Assembly (NCBI RefSeq): GCF_021556395.1
Contig: NZ_JAKGCS010000006.1
Location: forward strand, 1-64,000
Direction: 5' to 3'
Length of the DNA: 64,000 nt
Source: Acuticoccus kalidii
GTDB taxonomy: Bacteria; Pseudomonadota; Alphaproteobacteria; Rhizobiales; Amorphaceae
A program made the position numbers and the translations under genes. Below the pieces are notes generated by a model that saw only the letters and a program-made list of their open reading frames with translations, ran no database searches and was not told where the DNA came from. Positions 33,794 through 43,203 of the stretch are shown piece by piece. Each line of letters begins with the position of its first letter. The stretch's first letter is position 1.

Positions 33794-35062
33794 ATGAAGA
33801 CGAGCACGAGACTGCAGTCCGGCGTCGCGGCGTTGGCCCTGATCGCCGCGGGCGTCGCCACGCCAGCGCTCGCCCAGGACGTCACGCTTGAATACTGGGT
33901 CTATTCCGACTTCGCTCAGGGCGACGCGCTCGCTCTCCAGCAAGAGTTCATTTCCGAGTTCATCGCCGAGCATCCCGGCGTCACGATCAACATCACCGGC
34001 AAGGGCGACGACGATCTCACCGCCGGTCAGGTCGCCGGCGCCGCGAGCGGCACGCTGCCGGACGTCTTCATGAACGCGGCCGGCGTCGGCGCGCAGCTCG
34101 TCTCGGTCGGCGCTCTGTCGAACCTTTACGATCAGTGGATGGCGATGCCGGAAGAGTATCGCGCCCAGTTCGACGAGGACGCGCTCAACATCTGCATGCC
34201 GAATCCGGGCGAACTCTACTGCCTGCCTTATACCGGCTTCGGCTCGCTCCTCTTCCGCAATCTCACCGTCCTCGAAAAGGCCGGCATCGACACCACGACG
34301 CCGCCCGCGACGTGGGACGAGTGGCTCGACCAGATGAAGACCATCAAAGAGGCCGGCTTCTACGGGATCCCGGATCAGACGCTGGTCTTCAACTCGATCG
34401 CTGCGACCTATGCGATGGCCGGCGACGAAAGCAATTGGGGCATCGACTGGGAGACCCGCACGACCAAGATCGACCCCGAGGTCATGACCAAGGTCCTGCA
34501 GATGTTCGTGGACATGGTGCCGGTCAACAGCGGCACCAGCCGGAACGATCAGGCGACCAAGGATCTCTTCATCTCCAATCAGCTCGCCTATCACGCGATC
34601 GGCCCGTGGGTGGATCCGACCTACCGCCAGGCGGCCGAGAACGGTCTCGATTACGATTATGTGCTGCTGCCGAGCGTCCGCGAGGGCGATCATGGCGGGA
34701 TCAAGAGCTACGAGATCATCGGCGTCGCGCCCGGCGACAATCAGGAGATCGCGTTCGAGTTCGCGGCCTTTATCACCGAAAAGCAGCAGATGGTCCGCTG
34801 GGCGAAGCTTCTGTCGCGCTACAACGCCAATGCCGCCGCGATGGCTGACCCGGAGGTCGCCGATCTTCCGCTGATCGCCCGCTCGGTCGAATCCGTGAAG
34901 TACGCGCTGCAGACGCATCCGCCCTATTTCGTCGACACGGTGCCGAATTGTTACCTGTCGACCATCATCGACTTCGCCTCGGCCACGGCCGACGGGGAAT
35001 ATACCCCGGAAGAGGGCGCCAAGGAGATGATCGACGAGCTGAATTACTGCCTCGAAGGCTGA
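33794..35062 (+). CDS. sugar ABC transporter substrate-binding protein
   Basis: A 422-residue periplasmic binding protein of the SBP_bac_1 (UgpB/MalE) family. The Sec signal peptide ends near LALIAAGVATPALAQ (residue 27). The mature part begins DVTLEYWVYSDFAQGD, with the typical early GDDDLTAGQVAGAASGTLPDVF segment and a pocket rich in aromatic residues. GGAG six bases before the ATG supports the start. It heads a seven-gene operon with two permeases, an ATPase, a kinase, an SIS protein and a PLP enzyme. The ligand is probably an (amino) sugar or glycoside. Confidence 0.9.
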   Translation: MKTSTRLQSGVAALALIAAGVATPALAQDVTLEYWVYSDFAQGDALALQQEFISEFIAEHPGVTINITGKGDDDLTAGQVAGAASGTLPDVFMNAAGVGAQLVSVGALSNLYDQWMAMPEEYRAQFDEDALNICMPNPGELYCLPYTGFGSLLFRNLTVLEKAGIDTTTPPATWDEWLDQMKTIKEAGFYGIPDQTLVFNSIAATYAMAGDESNWGIDWETRTTKIDPEVMTKVLQMFVDMVPVNSGTSRNDQATKDLFISNQLAYHAIGPWVDPTYRQAAENGLDYDYVLLPSVREGDHGGIKSYEIIGVAPGDNQEIAFEFAAFITEKQQMVRWAKLLSRYNANAAAMADPEVADLPLIARSVESVKYALQTHPPYFVDTVPNCYLSTIIDFASATADGEYTPEEGAKEMIDELNYCLEG

Positions 35063-35092
35063 TCCTCGCTCGATCGTCCCTGCAACGATGAT

Positions 35093-35114
35093 GCGGCCGG
35101 CAGGCGCCGGCCGC
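35093..35114 (+). terminator. GC hairpin between binding-protein and permease genes
   Basis: Perfect nine-base arms GCGGCCGGC and GCCGGCCGC enclose AGGC, 30 bases after the binding-protein stop and 18 bases before the permease ATG. There is no T-run. It is the third such stem after a binding-protein gene in this window and probably adjusts relative expression. Confidence 0.6.
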
Positions 35115-35132
35115 TCCCAACAAGGAACCTGC

Positions 35133-36020
35133 ATGCCAGCGCGCCGACACCTGCCGCATTATCTGATGGTGGCGCCGTTCGTCATCCTGTTCGCGGTCTT
35201 CTTTCTCTACCCGATCGGGAGCGGCCTCTTTTACAGCTTCCATGACTGGAATGCGGTGAAGCCGGCGACCTTCGTCGGATTCGACAATTACGCGAGGATC
35301 CTGTCCTCCCGTGATTTCGAGCGCGCGATGTGGAACCTCGGCACCTATATCATCATCACGGTTCCGCTCGGGATCTTGGTGGCCTTCGGTCTCGCGTTGC
35401 TCGTCGACAGCTTTACCGGCGCGTGGGGCGCGTTCTTTCGCGGCGCATACTTTCTGCCGGTGGTGCTTCCGGCCTTTCTCGCCGCCACGATCTGGCGCTG
35501 GATCTACACGCCCAATTTCGGCCTGCTCAACATGATCCTCGGTTGGTTCGGCATCGAGTCGATCAACTTCCTGAACGACACGAGCACGATGCTCTATTCG
35601 TTGATCGCCGTCGATATCTGGATCTCGGCGGGGTTCAACATGGTCATCATTCTGGCCGGCCTGAAGAATATTCCGTCCGAACTCTACGAGGCGGCGCGAC
35701 TCGACGGAGCCAACAAGCTCCAGCAGGTCGTCTACGTGACGATCCCGATGCTCGGGCCGGTGCTCTTCTTCGTCATCACCTACGGGCTGATCTCGGCGAT
35801 GCAGGTGTTCGACAAGCCGTGGCTGCTCACCGGCTCCTCCTTCACCTCCTATGGCGGCCGGCGCAATGCGTTGCTCTTCCCGGTGATGGACATGATGGGT
35901 CGCGCGTTCGGCGCGGTGAAATTCGGCGAAGCCGCGGCCTACGGCTTTCTCCTCACCATCGCGATCGTCTTCGTGACGGCGCTGATGTTCCTCGTTCGCA
36001 ATCTGAGGGCCCCGCGATGA
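35133..36020 (+). CDS. sugar ABC transporter permease, MalF/UgpA type
   Basis: A 295-residue inner-membrane permease with six membrane segments, beginning HYLMVAPFVILFAVFFLYPI. The EAA loop is ELYEAARLDGANKLQQVVYVTIPML (cited in part: EAARLDGAN, about residues 189-197), the site of contact with the ATPase. ATG at 35133 follows GGAACC. The stop overlaps the next permease start (ATGA). Confidence 0.92.
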   Translation: MPARRHLPHYLMVAPFVILFAVFFLYPIGSGLFYSFHDWNAVKPATFVGFDNYARILSSRDFERAMWNLGTYIIITVPLGILVAFGLALLVDSFTGAWGAFFRGAYFLPVVLPAFLAATIWRWIYTPNFGLLNMILGWFGIESINFLNDTSTMLYSLIAVDIWISAGFNMVIILAGLKNIPSELYEAARLDGANKLQQVVYVTIPMLGPVLFFVITYGLISAMQVFDKPWLLTGSSFTSYGGRRNALLFPVMDMMGRAFGAVKFGEAAAYGFLLTIAIVFVTALMFLVRNLRAPR

Positions 36021-36886
36021 GCGTCGCCGAAATCGCCCCGGCGCTCCCGCGCCGCCGCAAGGTGCGTGTCTGGACCGTCCTGCGCTGGATGCTCGCGTTC
36101 TTCATCGCGTTGATCGCCATTCTGCCGGTCTGGTGGATGGTCAACGTCGTGTTTTCCAATCCGGGCGAGCCGGTTTCGATCAATCCGCGCCTCTATCCGA
36201 CCTCGTTCCAGGACGGGATCGACAAGATCTACATGATCTTCACCGAGACCGACTATCTGCACGCCTATCTGATCTCGCTGCTCTACGCTCTCTTCACCAT
36301 TGCGGGCGTTCTGCTGTTCGGGTCGATGGCGGCGTTCGAGTTCGCGCTGTTCGACTTTCCGGCCCGCCGGATTCTGTTCGCGATCATCATGCTGTCGCTG
36401 ATGGTGCCGGCGGCGGTGACGATCATCCCGACCTATCTGCTGACCGCCCAGCTCGGCTGGCTGAACACGATGCAAGGTCTCGTCGTGCCGGGTCTCGCGT
36501 CGGCGTTCGGGTTCTTCCTGCTCGTCCAGTTCATGCGCTCGATCCCGCGCGACATGATCGAGGCCGCCCGGCTCGACGGGGCGAGTCACTTCCAGATCTA
36601 CTGGCACGTCGTGCTGCCGCTCAGCCGCAACGCGCTGATCACGCTCGCGATTCTCACGTTCATGCAGACCTGGGGCAACTATATGTGGCCCCTCATCGTC
36701 GCCCCCAGCCCGCACATGTACACGGTCGGGCAAGTCGTGGGCCTCTTCAACTCGCCCTATTCCCACCAAACCGTCGATGTCGTCATGACGGCGAACCTTC
36801 TCGCCGCCGTACCGCCGCTGATCTTCTTCCTGATCTTCCAGCGCCGCATCGTCGAAGGCATCGCGATGTCGGGAACCAAGGGCTAA
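36017..36886 (+). CDS. sugar ABC transporter permease, MalG/UgpE type
   Basis: A 289-residue permease with six membrane segments and an EAA loop MIEAARLDGASHFQIYWHV (about 179-197). The large first periplasmic loop (NPGEPVSINPRLYPTSF) is typical of the MalG group. It pairs with the preceding permease and the ATPase 18 bases downstream. Complete, no anomalies. Confidence 0.92.
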   Translation: MSVAEIAPALPRRRKVRVWTVLRWMLAFFIALIAILPVWWMVNVVFSNPGEPVSINPRLYPTSFQDGIDKIYMIFTETDYLHAYLISLLYALFTIAGVLLFGSMAAFEFALFDFPARRILFAIIMLSLMVPAAVTIIPTYLLTAQLGWLNTMQGLVVPGLASAFGFFLLVQFMRSIPRDMIEAARLDGASHFQIYWHVVLPLSRNALITLAILTFMQTWGNYMWPLIVAPSPHMYTVGQVVGLFNSPYSHQTVDVVMTANLLAAVPPLIFFLIFQRRIVEGIAMSGTKG

Positions 36887-36904
36887 GGGCGACCAGGACA
36901 GACA

Positions 36905-38023
36905 ATGGCTTTTCTCGACATCAACTCGGTCACCAAGACCTTCGGCCCCGTCCAGGTGCTGGAGGACGTGAACCTGTCCATCGAACGCGGCGAGTTCGTC
37001 GTGTTCGTCGGCCCGTCCGGCTGCGGAAAATCGACCCTCCTGCGGATGATCTCCGGCCTCGAAGAGGTGACGGCGGGCACCATCGCGATCGAGGGCGAGG
37101 TGCTCAACGACGTGGAGCCCGCGCAACGCGGCGCGGCGATGGTGTTCCAGTCCTACGCGCTCTATCCGCACATGACGACCGCGCAGAACATGTCGTTCGG
37201 CCTGCGCATGGCTCGCAAGGCGAAGTCGTTCATTCGCGCGCGGATCGACGAGGCGGCGGGGATTTTGCGTCTCGAGGCGCTGCTCGATCGCCGGCCGGGC
37301 CAGCTCTCCGGCGGACAGAAGCAGCGCGTCGCGATCGGCCGGGCGATCGTGCGCGAGCCGCGAGTCTTCCTGTTCGACGAGCCGCTCTCCAACCTCGACG
37401 CGGAGCTGCGCGTCAGGATGCGGGCCGAGCTGATGGACCTCCATCGCCGCCTCGGAACGACGATGATCTACGTGACGCACGATCAGGTCGAGGCGATGAC
37501 GCTCGCCGACAAGATGGTCGTGATGCACGCCGGCAAGGTGCAGCAGGCCGGCCGCCCGCTCACCCTCTATGACGACCCGGACAACCGCTTCGTCGCCGGT
37601 TTCGTGGGCTCGCCGACCATGAATTTCATCCCCGCCAAGGTCGCCGGCGCCGACGCGTCGACCGTCCGTCTGTCCGCGATCGGCGGAACGGCCGAGGGCG
37701 CGCTCGCCTTCGCAGGCTTCGACAGTGCCGTTGCGACCGTCGAGATCGGCGTGCGGCCGGAACACATGCGGGTCTTGGCCGACGGCGAATCCACCGACGC
37801 CCCCGTGGTGCTCGACGCCGACGTCGTGCTCGTCGAGGAGCTCGGCGACGTGACGTATGTCCATCTCCATCTGCCGGACGGAACGCGTCTCATCGCCCGC
37901 GCCGAGCGGGGTCTCGATTCTCATGAGGGGCGGATGCGGGTGGTGCCCGACATGAAGCGTGCGTTGCTGTTCGGGCCGGATGGGGCCCGCCTTCGCCCGG
38001 CCGCTTGGACCGCGGCGGCCTGA
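36905..38023 (+). CDS. sugar ABC transporter ATPase, UgpC/MsmK type
   Basis: A 372-residue ATPase with Walker [10 protein letters not shown] (about 37-45), Q-loop [11 protein letters not shown], signature [15 protein letters not shown], Walker [13 protein letters not shown] and the switch His in [10 protein letters not shown]. The C-terminal regulatory TOBE/OB domain (about 240-372) includes [10 protein letters not shown]. Proteins of this type are often shared between several sugar importers. Two bases separate it from the kinase gene. Confidence 0.93.
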   Translation: MAFLDINSVTKTFGPVQVLEDVNLSIERGEFVVFVGPSGCGKSTLLRMISGLEEVTAGTIAIEGEVLNDVEPAQRGAAMVFQSYALYPHMTTAQNMSFGLRMARKAKSFIRARIDEAAGILRLEALLDRRPGQLSGGQKQRVAIGRAIVREPRVFLFDEPLSNLDAELRVRMRAELMDLHRRLGTTMIYVTHDQVEAMTLADKMVVMHAGKVQQAGRPLTLYDDPDNRFVAGFVGSPTMNFIPAKVAGADASTVRLSAIGGTAEGALAFAGFDSAVATVEIGVRPEHMRVLADGESTDAPVVLDADVVLVEELGDVTYVHLHLPDGTRLIARAERGLDSHEGRMRVVPDMKRALLFGPDGARLRPAAWTAAA

Positions 38024-38025
38024 TC

Positions 38026-38985
38026 ATGGAGCAGTCTGGAGCGACGCGCCCGCTGATCGTCGGCATCGACATCGGCGGGACGAAGACGCACTTGCGCGCG
38101 ATCGGCCCCGACGGCGAGCGGGATCTCGTGGTGCCGAGCGTCGAATGGCGCTGCCGCGAGTGGGGCGAGGACGCTGCGCGCCTTCTCGCGATGGTCGACC
38201 GCTTCGTCGAAGCGGCGCCGGTGGCCGCGATCGGCGTCGGCGCCCATGGATGCGATGACGGGGCGGAGTGCGAGGCTTTCCTCGCCGCCTTCGTCGAGCG
38301 GACGCGCACGCCGATCTCGGTCGTCAACGACGCCGAATTGATGCCGCTCGCGCTCGGGCTTCACGGCCAGATCGGCGTCGTCGCCGGGACCGGCTCGATC
38401 GCCGTCTGCCGCAAGGCGGGCGGGGAGATGATGGTCGCCGGCGGCTGGGGCTGGATCATCGGCGATGAAGGCAGCGCCGCGAGCCTCGTGCGGGAGGCCG
38501 CCCGCGCCGCCGCGCAGCACTTCGACGCCGGCGGCTCGCGCGACGAGCCGCTCGTCGAGCTGTTGTTCGACGGTCTCGAGGTGCCGCACGTGCCGCGGCT
38601 CGGATCCGTCCTCGCCGCGCTCGGCAGTGCGACCGCCGTCGGGCGCCATGCCGAGATCGTGTTTCAGGCGGCCGATCGCGGCTCAGAGCTCGCGCACCGG
38701 GTGATCCGCGAAGGCGGCGCCGCGCTCGCGATGCTGGTGCGCCATCTCCAGACGCGCGGCGCACCGGCCGACACCGTGGTCGCCGGCGGCAGCGTGATCG
38801 TCGCTCAGCCGCTCTTGTGGCAGGCTTTCGCCGATGCGGTCACCGTGACCTGCGAGGGGGCGATCGTTCCGCGCCTCTTCAGCGGCAAGCCCGTCGAAGG
38901 CGCCTGCCATCTCGCCGCCTCCCTCATCGCCCCCTCGACCGGTACGGCCGGCACGGGCGGCGTCCGCCAAGGGCTTCGGATTTGA
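38026..38985 (+). CDS. BadF/N-acetylglucosamine-kinase type sugar kinase
   Basis: A 319-residue ASKHA-fold kinase. ATP motifs are IVGIDIGGTKTHLRAI (phosphate 1), VVNDAELMPLALGL (phosphate 2) and VAGTGSIAVCRK. GGWGWIIGDEGSAASLV is the hallmark of BadF/BadG/N-acetylglucosamine kinases. No iron-sulphur Cys of the dehydratase activators is seen, so a sugar kinase is the better reading. ATG at 38026 lies two bases after the ATPase stop. It probably phosphorylates the imported sugar at C6. Confidence 0.85.
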   Translation: MEQSGATRPLIVGIDIGGTKTHLRAIGPDGERDLVVPSVEWRCREWGEDAARLLAMVDRFVEAAPVAAIGVGAHGCDDGAECEAFLAAFVERTRTPISVVNDAELMPLALGLHGQIGVVAGTGSIAVCRKAGGEMMVAGGWGWIIGDEGSAASLVREAARAAAQHFDAGGSRDEPLVELLFDGLEVPHVPRLGSVLAALGSATAVGRHAEIVFQAADRGSELAHRVIREGGAALAMLVRHLQTRGAPADTVVAGGSVIVAQPLLWQAFADAVTVTCEGAIVPRLFSGKPVEGACHLAASLIAPSTGTAGTGGVRQGLRI

Positions 38986-39004
38986 TCGAAAGAAGGATGC
39001 TTCC

Positions 39005-40009
39005 GTGAGTTACCGTTCCACCGTCGCGCGCCAGAGCGAATCGCTGGCCGACACCCTCGAAGCCGCGAGCGCCGAGCTCGCCGGCATGGATCTGTCCGCG
39101 CTCGACCGGCCGGTCATCGCGATCACCGGCATCGGGGCGAGCTTCGCCGCCGCCGTCGTCGCCGCCGGGGCGTTCCAGGCGGGCGGCCGGCGCGCCTTCC
39201 CCGTCCGCTCCGATGACATGACCCACGGCTACGATCTCGCGGACGCGGTGATCGGCCTGTCCCATCGCGGACGCAGCGTCGAGACCGTCGCCGCGCTCCA
39301 GAAGCTGCCGAACGCGAAGCGGATCGCCGTCACCAACGACCCGGAAAGCCCGCTCGCCGAGGCGGCCGATTTCCACGTTCGTCTCAACAATGGCAGCGAC
39401 GCGACGCCGTCGACCACCGGCTACACCGCGACGCTCCTCGTCGCCGGCCTCATCCACGACAAGCTGCGCGGTGTCTCCGGCGGCGACTGGGCGAACCTTC
39501 CGGCGGCGGTGAAGACGGTGCAGGCCGCCGCCGCCGCGAAGATGGATCGTCTCGGCCGCCTGTTCGCGACGCGCCGTGCGATCGATTGCGTGGGCGCCGG
39601 CGCAAAGCTCGGCACCGCCGACGGCGCGTCGCTCCTCATCCGCGAGGCCTCGCGGATTCCGGCCTCGGCCTACGACACGCGTCACTATCTGCATGGCCCG
39701 ATGGAATCGATGGACGCCACCACGGGAGTCGTGATCTTCGGCGCCGGGCGCGAGATCGAGCTCGCCCGCCATCTCGACGAGATCGGTTGCCCGACCCTCC
39801 TCGTGACCACCGACGGCTCGGTCGAAGACGGGGACAAGCTCACCGTGGTCCATGTGCCGGCCATGGACGACATCATCGCCCAGGGCATCGTCGACATTCA
39901 GACCGCCCAGCTTCTCGCCGCGGAGCTTTCCGACGCTGCGGGCCTGACCGACGTGAAGTTCCGCTATAAGATGAAGGACACGAAAGTTCCCAAACCCGAA
40001 TCGGCCTGA
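39005..40009 (+). CDS. SIS-domain protein (sugar isomerase/deaminase or deglycase)
   Basis: A 334-residue protein with two SIS (phosphosugar-binding) domains like the isomerase half of GlmS. Visible are ITGIGASFAAAVVAAGAF, VIGLSHRGRSVETVAAL (Ser/Arg-rich phosphosugar loop), SDATPSTTGYTATLL and YDTRHYLHGPMESMD, the last equivalent to the HGP motif of sugar-phosphate isomerases. Start is GTG. Its position after a kinase suggests it acts on the phosphorylated substrate: glucosamine-6-P type deamination/isomerisation, or release of an amine from a fructosamine-6-P (FrlB-like). Sequence alone does not decide. Confidence 0.83.
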   Translation: MSYRSTVARQSESLADTLEAASAELAGMDLSALDRPVIAITGIGASFAAAVVAAGAFQAGGRRAFPVRSDDMTHGYDLADAVIGLSHRGRSVETVAALQKLPNAKRIAVTNDPESPLAEAADFHVRLNNGSDATPSTTGYTATLLVAGLIHDKLRGVSGGDWANLPAAVKTVQAAAAAKMDRLGRLFATRRAIDCVGAGAKLGTADGASLLIREASRIPASAYDTRHYLHGPMESMDATTGVVIFGAGREIELARHLDEIGCPTLLVTTDGSVEDGDKLTVVHVPAMDDIIAQGIVDIQTAQLLAAELSDAAGLTDVKFRYKMKDTKVPKPESA

Positions 40010-40015
40010 GCGAAC

Positions 40016-41191
40016 ATGATGGACACGGCGTTCAACACCGACCCGATCGAGGGTCTCGAAGTCGGCTACGACATTCCGGCGAAACCGGGCATGGCCGAGA
40101 GCGAGATCCAGACGCCGTGTCTCCTCGTCGATCTCGACGCGCTGGAGCGCAATATCGTCCGCATGGGCGAGCATCTCGCCCGCACCGGGATGCGCCTGCG
40201 CGCCCACGGCAAGATGCACAAGTCGGTCGACGTCGCGAAGCTCCAGATCGCCATGGGCGGCGCCGTCGGCGTCTGCTGCCAGAAGGTGGCGGAGGCCGAG
40301 GCGTTCGTGCGGGGCGGCATCTCGGACGTCTTGGTGTCCAACCAAGTTCGCGGCGCGCAGCGGCTCGACCGGCTCGCCCGGCTTCCCCAGCGCGGCGCCA
40401 CGGTGTCGGTCTGCGTCGATGATGTCGCGAACGTCGCCGAGCTGTCGGAGGCGGCCGTGCGCAACGGCACGACGCTCGGCTGCCTCGTCGAGATCGATTG
40501 TGGCTCCGGCCGCTGCGGTGTCGCGACGCCCGAGGCGGCGGTGGAGATCGCCAAGGCGGTCGATGCCGCGCCGGGCCTCACCTTCGAGGGCATCCAGTCC
40601 TATCAGGGCCGGATGCAGCACTTCGCAACGCACGCCGAGCGCGTCGCCGCCTTCGCCAAATCCGAGGCGATGACGCGAGCCGTGGCCGACGCGTTGACGG
40701 CGGCGGGCCTCGCGCCCCGGCTCGTCTCCGGGGGCGGCACCGGCAGTTACATGCTGGAATCGGCGTCAGACGTCTACAATGAGCTCCAGTGCGGTTCCTA
40801 CGCGTTCATGGACGTGAGCTACGGCCGGATCCTCGACGAGGCGGGCCATCGGCTCGATGCGGGGACGTGGGAGAACGCCCTTTTCGTCTTCACCTCCGTG
40901 ATGTCGCATCCGGTGGCCGATCGCGCCGTGTGCGACGCGGGCCTCAAGGCGCTGGCGATGGATTCGGGGCTGCCGACGGTGTTCGGCCGAACCGATGTCG
41001 AATATGCCGTCGCCTCCGACGAGCACGGCGTCATCAAGGATCCGTCCAACGCTCTCAAGGTCGGCGACCAGCTGCGTCTCGTCCCTGGCCATTGCGACCC
41101 GACCTGCAACCTTTACGACCATTATGTCGCCGTCCGCGACGGCCGCGTCGAAGCGCTGTGGCCGGTGTCGGCCCGCGGCAAGCTGTATTGA
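40016..41191 (+). CDS. D-threonine aldolase / 3-hydroxy-D-aspartate aldolase family enzyme
   Basis: A 391-residue PLP enzyme with the alanine-racemase barrel fold. The likely PLP Lys is Lys66 in RAHGKMHKS. The metal site near the C-terminus is GHCDPT with His359 and Asp361; the His-x-Asp form is typical of D-threonine and D-3-hydroxyaspartate aldolases, while D-serine dehydratases have His-x-Cys. It would cleave a beta-hydroxy-D-amino acid to glycine and an aldehyde. It starts six bases after the SIS gene and ends the operon. Its link with sugar uptake is unexpected. Confidence 0.83.
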   Translation: MMDTAFNTDPIEGLEVGYDIPAKPGMAESEIQTPCLLVDLDALERNIVRMGEHLARTGMRLRAHGKMHKSVDVAKLQIAMGGAVGVCCQKVAEAEAFVRGGISDVLVSNQVRGAQRLDRLARLPQRGATVSVCVDDVANVAELSEAAVRNGTTLGCLVEIDCGSGRCGVATPEAAVEIAKAVDAAPGLTFEGIQSYQGRMQHFATHAERVAAFAKSEAMTRAVADALTAAGLAPRLVSGGGTGSYMLESASDVYNELQCGSYAFMDVSYGRILDEAGHRLDAGTWENALFVFTSVMSHPVADRAVCDAGLKALAMDSGLPTVFGRTDVEYAVASDEHGVIKDPSNALKVGDQLRLVPGHCDPTCNLYDHYVAVRDGRVEALWPVSARGKLY

Positions 41192-41218
41192 GGCGGGCGC
41201 AGCGAAGCCCCGTCCGCC
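41192..41218. terminator. putative terminator between convergent genes
   Basis: GGCGGGC and GTCCGCC pair over seven bases with one G-U pair, around a 13-base loop, between the stop codons at 41191 (plus) and 41236 (minus). Modest strength and no T-run. Confidence 0.4.
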
Positions 41219-41235
41219 GGCCTAGTTTCGGTCCC

Positions 41236-43197
41236 TCAACGCCCGCGCAGAGCCGCGAGGGACGGATCGCCCGGATTGTGGCGCTCGGCCTCCGCGAGGA
41301 CGGCCATGGCGGCCTGCGTGCCCTCGGTCGCGGCGGCGATGCGGACGAGCATCGACCACGCGTCGACGCGTTGCGGGTCCATCTCGACCGCCTTTTGCAG
41401 CGCGGCTTGCGCGGCCGGGATGTTGCGCATCGCAAAGGCCATCCCGGCGAGCTGCAGATGCGTCTCCGGAAAATCGAGATGCGCGGCGAGCATCGCGCGC
41501 CACTCTCCCATCGCGCGGCCGAGATTGGCGCTCGCCACTTGTGGGAGGCGTGCGATCGGGGCGCCGAGCAGCGCGCGCGCCGTCTCGACGCGGACGCTGC
41601 GCAGGGGATCGGCCAGCAGCGACAGGAGCCGCGGGACGCCGTCGGTCGGCGGCGCGCGTTCCTGGGCGGGGACCGCGGCGCGGCGGATCAGCGGATCGTC
41701 GGCATCGAGATAGCGGGCGAGGTCTTCGGCGAGCGTCGCGTCGGCCACCTGGCCCAGCATGTCGAGCGCGGTCGCGCGGACGATCGCAGGAGCCGCGTCG
41801 TCGCCAATCAGAGCGCGCAGGTCGGCCGCGGCGGCGATGGGGTCGAACCGCCCGGCGGCGAGCGTCGTGCCATAATGCGGACCGCGATTGCGCGGATCGG
41901 GATAGCGGGCGGCGATCTCTGCCGCGGCCCAGGCCGCGTCCCTGTCCTGATGGCAGGTGGTGCAGGCGTCCGGCGCGCCGGTCATTGCCGCAAGGTCCGG
42001 GCGCGGGATGCGGAAGGAATGATCGGCCCGCCAATCGTTCCCCATATAGACGTGCTCGACCATATGGCAGTTCTTGCACGCGGCGCCGGCTGTGTCGGGC
42101 GTGTGGAAGTGGTGGGCGGGGCTGTCATAGTCGGCGAGGCGGAGCGTCGGGAAGGCCGGATTGCCCGCTTCGTTGTGGCATTGGGTGCAGACCGCATTGC
42201 CGCTCGCGCGCAGCCGGGCGCTGTGCGGATCGTGACAGTCGACGCAGGTCACGCCCTTGGCCGCCATCTTCGACTGAAGTAACGAGCCGAGGACATAGAC
42301 CTCGTCGAGGATCTGCCCGTCCGCGTGATAGAGGCCGGGCTCGAGCAGTGAGAGACCGTAGGCGTCGCCATAGGGCGTACCGGGGAGGGGGCTCGCATCG
42401 TCGAATGCGTGGCGGCGGGAATGGCAGCCGCCGCACATGTCGATGGTGGCGTCCAGATCCTTCGTGATCCGGCCCGCCGTGAGACCGAAGGGATTGGTCC
42501 CGGCCGGCGGCGCGGTCCCCTTGGTCCACGCGATGTGCGCTTCGCCCGGCCCGTGGCATGCCTCGCAGCCGACGCCGATCTCGGCCTGGCGCGAGGCGTA
42601 GGTCTCCGTCTGCGCGTCATAGTTCGCCTCGTAGCCCGTCGCGTGACAGACGGCGCAGCGCGCATTCCATGTCTTGTAGGGGCCGGTCCAATGAAAGGCG
42701 TTGCCCGGCGCGAGCCCCTGGTCCGGGTAGAGATGGAACCATCCGCCGCGCTCGGTGTCCCAGACGACGTCGAAGCTCTGGAGCCGCCCCGGCTCGGTCT
42801 CGAGGAGATATTGCTGGAGCGGTTCGATCCCGGCGACGGAATGGACCGGGTAATCCCGCACCGAGCCGTCGGCCTCCGTCACGGTGACGAAGAAGCGTCC
42901 GTCGGGGTCGATCCGAAAGCGGGCGCTCATCGTGGCGTCGTCGAAGCGGGTGCCGTCGAAATCGGCGACGATCGTCTCCGGCGAGGGGGGCGTCCAGGCG
43001 CGGGCATGGTGGGAGGGCGCCCACGTCGCGGCGACCTCCTCATGACACGTGGCGCAGGCTTGCGAGCCGACATAAGCGGGTGCGGTCGCATCCTGTGCCG
43101 CCGCGGGCGCCGCGAGGAGCGCGACGATCATGGAGAGACGTCGGACCAGCGGTGCGAGGGCGAATTGCAAATCGGCGTCCTTGTGAGAAGCGGTCAC
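41236..43197 (-). CDS. exported eight-heme cytochrome c with HEAT/TPR-like C-terminus
   Basis: A 653-residue secreted protein. After a signal region (LVRRLSMIVALLAAPAAAQ, to about residue 35) there are eight CxxCH heme sites: CATCH, CAVCH, CEACH, CGGCH, CVDCH, CTQCH, CKNCH and CTTCH. The C-terminal third is helical, with HEAT-like repeats (RALIGDDAAPAIVRATALDML and following) and TPR-like units (AQAALQKAVEMDPQRVDAWS). Start is GTG; an internal ATG at 43131 would also leave a signal peptide. It lies 44 bases after the arylsulfatase on the same strand. It is probably a periplasmic electron carrier or oxidoreductase; the substrate is unknown. Confidence 0.85.
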   Translation of the reverse strand: MTASHKDADLQFALAPLVRRLSMIVALLAAPAAAQDATAPAYVGSQACATCHEEVAATWAPSHHARAWTPPSPETIVADFDGTRFDDATMSARFRIDPDGRFFVTVTEADGSVRDYPVHSVAGIEPLQQYLLETEPGRLQSFDVVWDTERGGWFHLYPDQGLAPGNAFHWTGPYKTWNARCAVCHATGYEANYDAQTETYASRQAEIGVGCEACHGPGEAHIAWTKGTAPPAGTNPFGLTAGRITKDLDATIDMCGGCHSRRHAFDDASPLPGTPYGDAYGLSLLEPGLYHADGQILDEVYVLGSLLQSKMAAKGVTCVDCHDPHSARLRASGNAVCTQCHNEAGNPAFPTLRLADYDSPAHHFHTPDTAGAACKNCHMVEHVYMGNDWRADHSFRIPRPDLAAMTGAPDACTTCHQDRDAAWAAAEIAARYPDPRNRGPHYGTTLAAGRFDPIAAAADLRALIGDDAAPAIVRATALDMLGQVADATLAEDLARYLDADDPLIRRAAVPAQERAPPTDGVPRLLSLLADPLRSVRVETARALLGAPIARLPQVASANLGRAMGEWRAMLAAHLDFPETHLQLAGMAFAMRNIPAAQAALQKAVEMDPQRVDAWSMLVRIAAATEGTQAAMAVLAEAERHNPGDPSLAALRGR

Positions 43198-43203
43198 GTG
43201 GGC

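Noticed and set aside
35939-37924. 661-codon minus-strand frame
   Set aside because: Antisense to the sugar permease and ATPase genes, rich in His, Arg, Glu and Asp, with no domain. It is a shadow produced by high GC.
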